From Spirochaetaceae bacterium (GTDB taxonomy: Bacteria > Spirochaetota > Spirochaetia > SZUA-6 > RPPD01): a stretch of 5,220 nt of DNA. Where the stretch lies: contig RPPD01000197.1 in assembly GCA_003818675.1 (NCBI GenBank), forward strand, positions 1 to 5,220. Reading direction: 5' to 3'. The position numbers and the translations under genes were made by a program. The notes under the pieces were generated by a model. It was not told where the DNA came from. It worked only from the letters and a program-made list of their open reading frames with translations, and did not search any database. Positions 1 through 5,220 of the stretch are shown here, in pieces; positions within the stretch are counted from its first letter, which is position 1, and the number at the start of each line of letters is the position of its first letter.

Positions 1-779
1 ATTGAATACTTGCCCTCTCCTGCGGATTCCACGGTCTTGATGCCTTCCATGGCAGCAATCGCGGACTTTTCCGGTTCCTCAAGCGGTCTGCCAAGTATGC
101 AGTCTATTGTTCGCGAGGTTCCTGTTACCATATCCACAGGCCCTGCAGCCACGAGTTTTCCCATATTGAGGAAGGCAACGGACTCGCAGAGTTCGCGCAT
201 TTCGTCCATGTTGTGTGAACTCACAATGACAGTGGCGCTGGACTTAAGCTTTTTAATAAGATCGCGGATTTGTTTGGCTGTCTTGATGTCAAGACCTGAT
301 GTGGGCTCGTCAAGTATGATCACCTCGGGCTCGCCCAGAAATGCCTGTGCCAGGGCCAGACGTTTGTACATTCCGTGTGACAGAGTAGCTGTCTCGCGGT
401 GCATGACATCATCAAGCTCCACGAGTTTTAGCACATCAAGTACCTCTGATTCCGCACGTGCTTTGCTCCTGCCAAGAAGCCTCAAGAAATAGGTCAGCTG
501 GTCTATTATTGGAATGTTCGCCTGAAAAAGGGCATTCTGTGGAAGAATGCTCATGCGACCGCGAAGGCGGCCTCTGTCCTCTTCTCCCAGCACTGTCACC
601 TTTCCTGCGTCAGAAGCAAAAAAACCTGCGATTATGGAAAAGAGTGTTGTCTTGCCCGCTCCATTTGGCCCCAATACCCCATAGATGGTGTTCTCCGGAA
701 CCGAAAAACTTACGCCATCCAAGGCGGTGAGATAACCGAATTTTTTAGTGATGTTGTCAATCTGTATTGCTGTACTCAT
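1..779 (-). CDS. ABC transporter ATP-binding protein (C-terminus cut by window edge)
   Basis: This is the nucleotide-binding subunit of an ABC transporter, which hydrolyses ATP on the cytoplasmic face to power its membrane partner. I translated it directly. It starts MSTAIQIDNITKKFG at 779 and stays open to base 1, giving 259 codons and no stop. The motifs occur in order: Walker A GPNGAGKTT (residues 37-45), Q-loop Q81, signature LSHGM (133-137, with His for the usual second Gly, a known variant in ABC-2-type exporters), Walker B IILDEPTSGLD (154-164) and switch His189. About 70 further residues after the ABC domain are visible before the edge. The start ATG overlaps the permease stop as ATGA, so translation is probably coupled; the only Shine-Dalgarno-like sequence is a weak purine run just upstream. 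The family call is firm. The substrate cannot be read from the sequence. Confidence 0.95.
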   Translation of the reverse strand, partial: MSTAIQIDNITKKFGYLTALDGVSFSVPENTIYGVLGPNGAGKTTLFSIIAGFFASDAGKVTVLGEEDRGRLRGRMSILPQNALFQANIPIIDQLTYFLRLLGRSKARAESEVLDVLKLVELDDVMHRETATLSHGMYKRLALAQAFLGEPEVIILDEPTSGLDIKTAKQIRDLIKKLKSSATVIVSSHNMDEMRELCESVAFLNMGKLVAAGPVDMVTGTSRTIDCILGRPLEEPEKSAIAAMEGIKTVESAGEGKYS

Positions 780-2203
780 AGGCTCTTTCTCTTGAACAGG
801 TAATTGCCGCACCAGGCAAACAGGACGGCGTATAACATTATTCCGATTGCGGAGAGTATAATAACCCACCATTCGGGGTGGAAAAGGAAATATCCGGCCT
901 TTCCCGGCAAAATGTACTGAAGCAGAAAAAGTGGTTCCCACAGCTCGTGTAAAATGCGGGTGAATATTGGAACCGCCACAAAAAGTCCAACACTTGCGGC
1001 AAGCGATGCAAATCCAAAATTGATCAAGGTGGAAAAAGCAATGCAGAGTGCAACGGACGGGATGCTTATAAGGATGAGCGCAATAATTGCATGAAGGCTG
1101 AATCCGACAACCTGGTCAAGCGGATAAAAACCATACCTGAAATGAATGTATGCGGAAATGGTCACAACTGTGAGTATTATAATTGGAATCACAATGGCAA
1201 GTGTGGCGAGGAGTTTGCCAAAGAAAATGGACTCCCTGCTGGTACGCAGGAGCAGGTATCGAAAACCCTTGCGTCTTGCATCCTCTGGAATCTGGTTGAA
1301 TGTAACAAAGGCGCACATGACCGGCACCAGGAACATGAGGATGGTGTAAATGAAGGCAAGCAAGGCAGGTTTTTCATTCGCCAGTTTATATGCCCAGGTA
1401 TCCTCGGCTTTTGCAGTGTTCCCGTTTTCCTTCCCTGGATCAGGCTCGTCTAACAGCCAGCCATAAAATATAACTGACATGTATTTGGCCGAGTCCTTGA
1501 TAACCAGGTTTCCGAGTTCTTCCTTGGGATGAACTCCCTGTGTGACTCCCATGCCGGGAGCTGCACAGATCCAGATTACTATTTGAGCCACGAACATGAA
1601 GGCGACAAGTGAAAAGAAAAAGAACAGGATACCCTGTGAACTTCGCAGAGTCTGCCGTATGCTCTGCATGAAGACCAGAACGGTGTTTGGTGCGCTTTTT
1701 TCTTTTTGAGTACTGATGGTGGTCCGCTCCGGCAGTTCTCCGTTTTCCATGGACTCAAAGAGCTTGTGCCGGGTCCTCCAGACATCCGTAAACACGAAAT
1801 TCAGGAAGAAAATTGTCATCAGGGGATATACGAGGTCCGCCATGGTGAAGAGGTTGAAATCCAGATTGAGCTCAGGCATAAAGATGATGTTTGTTACAAC
1901 CTTTAAAAAGGAAAGGGAGGCATAGAGGTTTCCAAAGAGCAATCCTGTCACCCTCTTCATGCGCAGGTATCCAATGCCTGAAATAGCCATGAAGCTCACA
2001 AGTATTATGTCCGCTATCAGAAAAATCAGGGAGCCCGCGGACATTTCACCGGTATTTATTGGCACACCACGCCTGGCTGCAAATGAGCTCGCAAACAGCA
2101 CACCCATCAGTGTGAAAAAAAAGCCTGAACCTTTCAATCCCGCAAATATGAAATTGATAATAGCCAGTGTGGTCAGTCCGCGAGGTCTGATTGTCTTCTG
2201 CAT
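776..2203 (-). CDS. ABC-2 type transporter permease with extra N-terminal membrane domain
   Basis: This 475-residue integral membrane protein is the likely partner of the downstream ATPase, whose start it overlaps by four bases. The C-terminal half looks like an ABC-2 permease. It has a hydrophobic segment at about 190-214, a polar, probably extracytoplasmic stretch at about 215-278, a membrane segment at about 280-302, a cytoplasmic linker with the characteristic RTSRESIFFGKLL (320-332), and further segments at about 332-353, 368-390, 394-414 and 446-470. The first 140 residues add about four more hydrophobic segments (about 10-42, 57-80, 85-109, 121-141), joined by a charged linker at about 142-188. 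A good AGAGGA ribosome-binding site lies six bases before the ATG (2210-2215), and a sigma-70-like promoter lies just upstream. The transported substrate is unknown. Segment limits were judged by eye. Confidence 0.88.
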   Translation of the reverse strand: MQKTIRPRGLTTLAIINFIFAGLKGSGFFFTLMGVLFASSFAARRGVPINTGEMSAGSLIFLIADIILVSFMAISGIGYLRMKRVTGLLFGNLYASLSFLKVVTNIIFMPELNLDFNLFTMADLVYPLMTIFFLNFVFTDVWRTRHKLFESMENGELPERTTISTQKEKSAPNTVLVFMQSIRQTLRSSQGILFFFFSLVAFMFVAQIVIWICAAPGMGVTQGVHPKEELGNLVIKDSAKYMSVIFYGWLLDEPDPGKENGNTAKAEDTWAYKLANEKPALLAFIYTILMFLVPVMCAFVTFNQIPEDARRKGFRYLLLRTSRESIFFGKLLATLAIVIPIIILTVVTISAYIHFRYGFYPLDQVVGFSLHAIIALILISIPSVALCIAFSTLINFGFASLAASVGLFVAVPIFTRILHELWEPLFLLQYILPGKAGYFLFHPEWWVIILSAIGIMLYAVLFAWCGNYLFKRKSL

Positions 2204-2221
2204 GGAAATTCCTCTTGTCAG

Positions 2222-2250
2222 ATTGTATAGCCTCGTCCGTATTTGGTCAA
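2222..2250 (-). promoter_or_regulatory. Candidate sigma-70 promoter for the ABC permease-ATPase pair
   Basis: On the minus strand TTGACC (2250-2245) and TACAAT (2227-2222) are separated by exactly 17 bases, each matching five of six consensus positions. The -35 box overlaps the TGA stop of the upstream methyltransferase gene. Transcription would start near 2215, giving a leader of only about 12 bases that contains the ribosome-binding site. This suggests the ABC pair can be transcribed apart from the upstream genes. Predicted by eye only. Confidence 0.5.
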
Positions 2251-3077
2251 TTCAGCGCGCAAAACCATGCCTGCATGAGTATACCGGATGAAACCGCCAC
2301 ATTAAGCGAACGCTTGGCGCCGGCCATGGGGATTGTGACCCTGCCAGAAGACTTGTCTGCTGCGGCAAGCGCGGAATCGCTTACGCCCAGCTCCTCGGAA
2401 CCAATGATGACAAGACCCGCGGAAGGAAAGGAAAACTTTATTATGGGAGTTCCACCTGTTTCAAGCGCAAAAACCGGAAACGGTTTTGTGTTCCAGGCTG
2501 CCGCGATTTCGATTGCCTGCCCAAGTGTGCATATTTCCCATGGTAAAATCTTCTCAGCGCCACGACCTGAGCGGGAAGCGCGCGGATGGTCAGGTTTCGG
2601 ACAACGCGGTGAAAGGAAAACTTTTTCAACGCCAAAGGCCTCGGCACTTCGCATGATGGAACCGACATTGTATGGCGAGCGGATGTCTTCCATGTAAATG
2701 AAAAATGGATGGACCTGTCTTTGTGAAGCGTCCAGAAGACCAGTGTCTGCCTGAATGAAATCCCATTCGGCAGGCACAATTCCCAGGTACGAGGCTATCG
2801 CATGCCTTAATGTGTTGATGCGCCGGATGAGCGGAATCGCGGGGTATGCCATATCGGCTGTCACAAGCTGTGCGAGGGCAGTATCCTTTGATAAAATAAC
2901 CACAAGATCGCAGAAGTACCCTTCCGCAACATCGGTTGCTAGTGCAACATCGGTTGCTAGTGCAACATCGGTTGCTAGTGCAACCGTCAGGTCATGCTCC
3001 AGCTTTGACAGGATGAGTACGATTTTCTTGCAGCGTGTTTTTGGCGGAAGTTCTGCCAATTTCTTCAGCGGGTACAT
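2247..3077 (-). CDS. TrmH/SpoU-family RNA 2'-O-ribose methyltransferase
   Basis: This 276-residue protein should transfer a methyl group from S-adenosylmethionine to a ribose 2'-OH in tRNA or rRNA. The three SpoU motifs of the knotted SPOUT fold are present. Motif 1 is SPYNVGSIMRSAEAFGV (134-150), with the conserved Asn137 and Arg143. Motif 2 is GLVIIGSEELG (221-231). Motif 3 is VTIPMAGAKRSLNVAVSSGI (247-266), with the usual Ser-Leu-Asn core. The N-terminal 120 residues are a less familiar domain. Residues 33-50 are three copies of ALATDV encoded by an 18-bp DNA repeat and look like an inserted expansion. The start lies 13 bases after the stop of the ADH-like gene, with only a weak CGGAAA as ribosome-binding site, so co-transcription and translational coupling are likely. 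The family is clear. The exact RNA target (a TrmH- or RlmB-like role, or another) is not. Confidence 0.92.
   Translation of the reverse strand: MYPLKKLAELPPKTRCKKIVLILSKLEHDLTVALATDVALATDVALATDVAEGYFCDLVVILSKDTALAQLVTADMAYPAIPLIRRINTLRHAIASYLGIVPAEWDFIQADTGLLDASQRQVHPFFIYMEDIRSPYNVGSIMRSAEAFGVEKVFLSPRCPKPDHPRASRSGRGAEKILPWEICTLGQAIEIAAAWNTKPFPVFALETGGTPIIKFSFPSAGLVIIGSEELGVSDSALAAADKSSGRVTIPMAGAKRSLNVAVSSGILMQAWFCALN
2926..2984. repeat. 18-bp tandem repeat (3.3 copies) of alternating palindromic half-sites
   Basis: The unit GCAACATCGGTTGCTAGT occurs three times without mismatch (2926-2943, 2944-2961, 2962-2979), followed by a partial GCAAC (2980-2984). It consists of GCAAC and its reverse complement GTTGC in alternation every nine bases, separated by ATCG and TAGT in turn. 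This gives seven half-sites and many possible small hairpins. It lies inside the methyltransferase gene and adds ALATDV per copy on the coding strand. Because the unit is a multiple of three, copy-number change would not break the frame. Confidence 0.95.
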
Positions 3078-3090
3078 GGGGAGGTTTCCG

Positions 3091-4239
3091 TCAGTAGGAG
3101 TCCTTGAGGATTTCGTAGAGTTCCTCGATGGACGCCATTCTGGGATTATAGTTCATCATATCGTATCCCCTGGCTGTGGAGGCTATGTCCATCATGTCTT
3201 CCATCTTTAGGTTTAAGTCTCTCAAACGTGAGGGGAATGAAAGCTCTGATATTATGCGCTGAATGGCTTCAGCAGCCTTGTGCGAGGCGTCAATTGAGGA
3301 GATGCCATCAATATCTTCGCCCAACAGCTTTGCTACAGTGGCAATTTTCTCTGAGCTTGTGTTGGTGAAAAAGTTGATGACTTTTGGAAATAGAAGTGTG
3401 GATATCCAGGATTTGGGAACCATGAGCTTTGAATTTATGGCATACGTGAGCGCAGAACCCAAACCTGACCTGGACATGGAAAGTCCGATTGCGGTAAATA
3501 GGCCCGCATAGCATGCATGGATTCGCAGGCGAATGTCCTCCGGATCACTCGTGATGGGCTTCAGCGTTTCGATGACGTATTCAAACGCCTTGAGGAAGAG
3601 TGTGTCAGAAAGGAGGTTTGCCTTCGCGGAGATATACCCCTCAAACGCGGCCAGAAATGTGTCAAGTAATGTGGCAGCTGTGTACTTGGCTGGCAGGGTG
3701 ATGGAAAGTTTTGGATCAAAGAGGATTGCCTTTGTGATGTTTTTCTGCGTATGCACGATCCTGCCTGTGCGGTCCCTTGCGTCTACCAGGAGACACTCGT
3801 CGGTGAACATGAATGGACTGCGGCAGGTTGTTGGAATTTCTATGTAGGCGAGCGGTTCGGTAGTCGGGGCCTTTCCGCTCATGTACTCGTCAATATCCAT
3901 TTTGCCAGGGCTTGCCATGGCAATTGCTTTTGCCATTGAAAGGGCTCTGATACCACCCATGCCTATAACGACCTGGGCGTGGGAACCTCTTGAGAGAAGG
4001 AGGGCTTCCTCCACCGCGGTGCTTGTGGCATTGGGCACAACCTCGTCATACACAATGAAGGAAATATTCTTTTTTTCCAGAAACTCCGCTATATGCTCGA
4101 TTGTGTTCCGTTCATAGAGGATTGCCTCGGTCACAAGCAGCACCCTGTCTCCGTAGCGGGAGACAATTGATCCCAGGCGGTGAATGATATCAACGCCGAA
4201 GTAGGTTTCATGTGGAAGTGAAAAAACTAGATCTGACAT
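3091..4239 (-). CDS. Iron-containing alcohol dehydrogenase-like protein, probably a pseudoenzyme
   Basis: This 382-residue protein has the usual length and layout of group III (iron-dependent) alcohol dehydrogenases, which oxidise or reduce alcohols and aldehydes with NAD(P). The family pattern is visible: an N-terminal nucleotide-binding half (GDRVLLVTE at 30-38, QVVIGMGG at 89-96, IPTT at 135-138) and a helical C-terminal half (LLDTFLAAFEGYIS at 191-204). Key positions have changed, however. The family's GGGSxxD is GGIRALS (95-101) and its TAGTGSE is TCRSPFM (138-144). Of the four metal ligands only Asp193 remains: the three histidines align to Ala197, Tyr266 and Lys276. I infer loss of metal-dependent catalysis, or a very different activity. 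The start at 4239 is chosen because GGAGG lies eight bases upstream; an ATG at 4290 is in frame but less likely. The gene precedes the TrmH-family gene with a 13-base gap. Confidence 0.82.
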   Translation of the reverse strand: MSDLVFSLPHETYFGVDIIHRLGSIVSRYGDRVLLVTEAILYERNTIEHIAEFLEKKNISFIVYDEVVPNATSTAVEEALLLSRGSHAQVVIGMGGIRALSMAKAIAMASPGKMDIDEYMSGKAPTTEPLAYIEIPTTCRSPFMFTDECLLVDARDRTGRIVHTQKNITKAILFDPKLSITLPAKYTAATLLDTFLAAFEGYISAKANLLSDTLFLKAFEYVIETLKPITSDPEDIRLRIHACYAGLFTAIGLSMSRSGLGSALTYAINSKLMVPKSWISTLLFPKVINFFTNTSSEKIATVAKLLGEDIDGISSIDASHKAAEAIQRIISELSFPSRLRDLNLKMEDMMDIASTARGYDMMNYNPRMASIEELYEILKDSY

Positions 4240-4247
4240 TGGCTTTT

Positions 4248-4252
4248 CCTCC
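4248..4252 (-). promoter_or_regulatory. Ribosome-binding site fixing the start of the ADH-like gene
   Basis: GGAGG on the minus strand lies eight bases before the ATG at 4239-4237. It supports this internal methionine over in-frame ATGs at 4290 and 4254. The protein then begins MSDLVFSLPHETYFG, which matches where family members normally begin. Confidence 0.8.
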
Positions 4253-4301
4253 ATCCTGCTGAAAAGTATCATGAAAAACCTTTTCTTCAAAGCCTACAAT
4301 T

Positions 4302-4335
4302 AAAAAAAGGCGGAAAGATGTTACATCCCTCCGCC
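4302..4335 (-). terminator. Rho-independent terminator after flgM
   Basis: Read on the minus strand, GGCGGAGGGATG pairs over all 12 positions (two of them G-U) with CATCTTTCCGCC around a TAA loop, and is followed directly by seven T. It begins 29 bases after the flgM stop codon and ends before the ADH-like gene. It should separate flgM from the downstream group. The plus strand has no T tract after the stem, so it acts in one direction. Confidence 0.93.
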
Positions 4336-4364
4336 TGATTAAAGTTCAATCCGAATAATTGCGA

Positions 4365-4649
4365 TTACAGGTTGAAATGATCCAGTATCTTGTCAGCGGT
4401 CTCTTCGATCACTTTCTGTGAAAGGTAATTGGGATCCGCTAGTTTCCGCTTGACTTCCTCCACCCTGGACCAGCGTATGTCTTCCGACTTCTTCGCAAGC
4501 TCGGTAGCCATATAGACCTCAGCCTTTGATTTGGCTTCCTGGGAGACGGAGATTGAGTCTGCGGAGTCTGATTTATGGACTTTTTCCGCCTTTTCCGCCT
4601 TGTTGGGCTTCGAAATGGGATCCAAAGGTCCTATGCCTTGAATTGTCAT
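4365..4649 (-). CDS. flgM: FlgM-type anti-sigma-28 factor
   Basis: This small protein of 94 residues would hold the flagellar sigma factor FliA (sigma-28) inactive until the flagellar hook-basal body is complete. The length is normal for FlgM. The N-terminal third (MTIQGIGPLDPISK, then a Lys/Ala/Glu-rich stretch) is polar and probably disordered. SDSISVSQEAKSKAE (28-42) matches the conserved FlgM region before the sigma-binding part, and the C-terminal half has the diagnostic RVEEVKRKLADPNYLSQKVI (61-80) followed by a predicted helix ADKILDHF. A strong ribosome-binding site AAAGGAAGGG lies at 4657-4666. The gene starts 33 bases after the rsmI stop, has a sigma-28-like promoter just upstream and a strong terminator downstream. 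It implies a motile organism. The N-terminal wording resembles treponemal FlgM proteins as I remember them. Confidence 0.9.
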   Translation of the reverse strand: MTIQGIGPLDPISKPNKAEKAEKVHKSDSADSISVSQEAKSKAEVYMATELAKKSEDIRWSRVEEVKRKLADPNYLSQKVIEETADKILDHFNL

Positions 4650-4676
4650 GGCCTTACCCTTCCTTTCACACTCTTT

Positions 4677-4704
4677 ATATCGTCATTCAACTTCTAAATC
4701 TTTA
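4677..4704 (-). promoter_or_regulatory. Candidate sigma-28 (FliA/SigD) promoter for flgM
   Basis: On the minus strand TAAA (4704-4701, in the longer context TAAAGATT) is followed after 16 bases by GACGATAT (4684-4677). The flagellar sigma factor consensus is TAAA, 14-16 bases, then GCCGATAT or GCCGATAA, so the -10 element differs from the SigD form at one of eight positions. The start would fall near 4670, about 20 bases before the flgM ATG, leaving room for the ribosome-binding site. The element overlaps the last codons of rsmI. Confidence 0.65.
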
Positions 4705-5220
4705 CTATTTTTCCTGGCCGCTATAAATATTGCAAACTCACCCTTTATCATCGACATTTGGGTCAAATGAGTCAATATATCTTTTGGTTTGCCGGAAAAA
4801 AAATCTTCATAGAGCTTTGTCATTTCCCTGCCCATCACAATATTGCGGTCTGGGCAAGTTCCACCAGGTCCTCAAGAAAGCCCAAGATCCTGTGCACAGA
4901 TTCATACACTACAAAGGGAGATTCTGTCTCCAGCAGCCGATTGAGCTCGTTTTTTCTGCGTCCTTTTTTTGGCGACAGAAAACCGGCAAAGGTACAGCCC
5001 TTTGCCGGAAAGCCCGCAGCAGAAAGCAGGAATGCCAGGGCTGAGGGGCCTGGTACAGGGATGACAGTATGACCAGCTTCGCGCGCCAGGCGGACAGTGT
5101 AGGTTCCAGGGTCGTAACGTCAGGGTGTGCCTTAATCCCATACTATGGCCATCTCTTTCCCCTCAGATAGCATGGCGAGTACTTTTTCAGCCGCTGTTTT
5201 TTCATTATGTGAATAATGGC
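4683..5220 (-). pseudogene. rsmI: rsmI, disrupted (16S rRNA cytidine-1402 2'-O-methyltransferase; N-terminus outside window)
   Basis: RsmI methylates the 2'-O of C1402 in the 16S rRNA decoding centre, using S-adenosylmethionine. This is the C-terminal part of the gene, read by hand across frames. Recognisable segments are HYSHNEKTAAEKVLAMLSEG at the window edge, VIPVPGPSALAFLLSAAGFP, GFLSPKKGRRKNEL, FVVYESVHRI, and after a frame change NIVMGREMTKLYEDFFSGKP and GEFAIFIAAR, ending at a TGA at 4683-4685. The expected SDAGTP-x-x-SDPGT reads WD*GTP*RYDPGT: a TAA at 5132-5134 and a TGA at 5120-5122 lie in frame. A further one-base loss is needed in the C run at about 4852-4855, where ELAPDR is expected. 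Either the gene is newly inactivated or the sequence carries errors near its end. The family call is secure; the disruption is certain only as far as the given bases are. Confidence 0.85.

Noticed and set aside
10..492. Long plus-strand open frame (160 codons), Ser-rich
   Set aside because: It lies opposite the ABC ATPase, whose motifs are all intact on the minus strand. The composition is that of an antisense shadow and no domain is recognisable.
2191..2697. Plus-strand open frame of 168 codons
   Set aside because: It is antisense to the catalytic half of the TrmH-family gene and shows no recognisable motif or ribosome-binding site.
2926..2984. CRISPR array
   Set aside because: The repeats are directly adjacent with no variable spacers, are only 18 bp long and lie within a coding frame.
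4240..4290. Extended N-terminus (17 more residues) for the ADH-like protein from the ATG at 4290
   Set aside because: The downstream ATG at 4239 has a GGAGG at ideal spacing and the protein then starts where the family does. The extension is rich in Lys/Phe/Met and adds nothing recognisable.
4240..4301. A sigma-70 promoter for the ADH-like gene
   Set aside because: TTGAAG followed by GATACT (14-base spacing) or TACTTT (16-base spacing) is too poor in match or spacing. A promoter is expected after the terminator, but none is convincing by eye.
5120..5134. Stop-codon recoding or selenocysteine in rsmI
   Set aside because: TGA ends three intact genes here, a TAA is also present, and the family has no selenocysteine at this motif. 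The later frameshift would remain unexplained.
4902..5141. Minus-strand open frame of 79 codons
   Set aside because: It is in the wrong frame relative to the conserved RsmI segments. The real frame crosses it with VPGPSAL and GFLSPKKG, so this is a shadow.

Overview
The window looks like a piece of a spirochaete chromosome, most likely from the Treponema/Spirochaeta group. The main evidence is a short FlgM-type anti-sigma factor with the kind of N-terminus I associate with treponemes, with genes for a SpoU/TrmH-family RNA methyltransferase and a diverged iron-alcohol-dehydrogenase-like protein beside it. The genus is an inference from protein character; there is no rRNA gene to confirm it. 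All six recognisable genes lie on the minus strand, so transcription runs from high to low coordinates. Coding density is high, and I see no tRNA, rRNA, insertion sequence or CRISPR.

In transcription order, positions 5220-4683 hold the C-terminal part of rsmI, the 16S rRNA C1402 2'-O-methyltransferase. As written it is broken by two in-frame stops and one frameshift, although the rest is well conserved. Next is flgM (4649-4365). It appears to be its own transcription unit: a good sigma-28-type promoter (4704-4677) overlaps the end of rsmI, and a strong rho-independent terminator (4335-4302) follows the gene.

A second group starts with an iron-containing-ADH fold protein (4239-3091). It has lost all three metal-binding histidines and much of the NAD-binding motif, so it is probably a pseudoenzyme. 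Thirteen bases later comes a TrmH/SpoU-family RNA methyltransferase (3077-2247). It carries an in-frame 18-bp tandem repeat built from alternating palindromic half-sites.

The last group is an ABC exporter-type pair: an ABC-2 permease (2203-776) and its ATPase (779 to beyond base 1), which overlap by ATGA. A sigma-70-like promoter (2250-2222) overlaps the stop codon of the methyltransferase gene and could drive this pair.

The most interesting items are the palindromic in-frame repeat, the apparent iron-ADH pseudoenzyme, the sigma-28 promoter that would place flgM under the factor it inhibits, and the disrupted rsmI. The rsmI damage may be sequence error.
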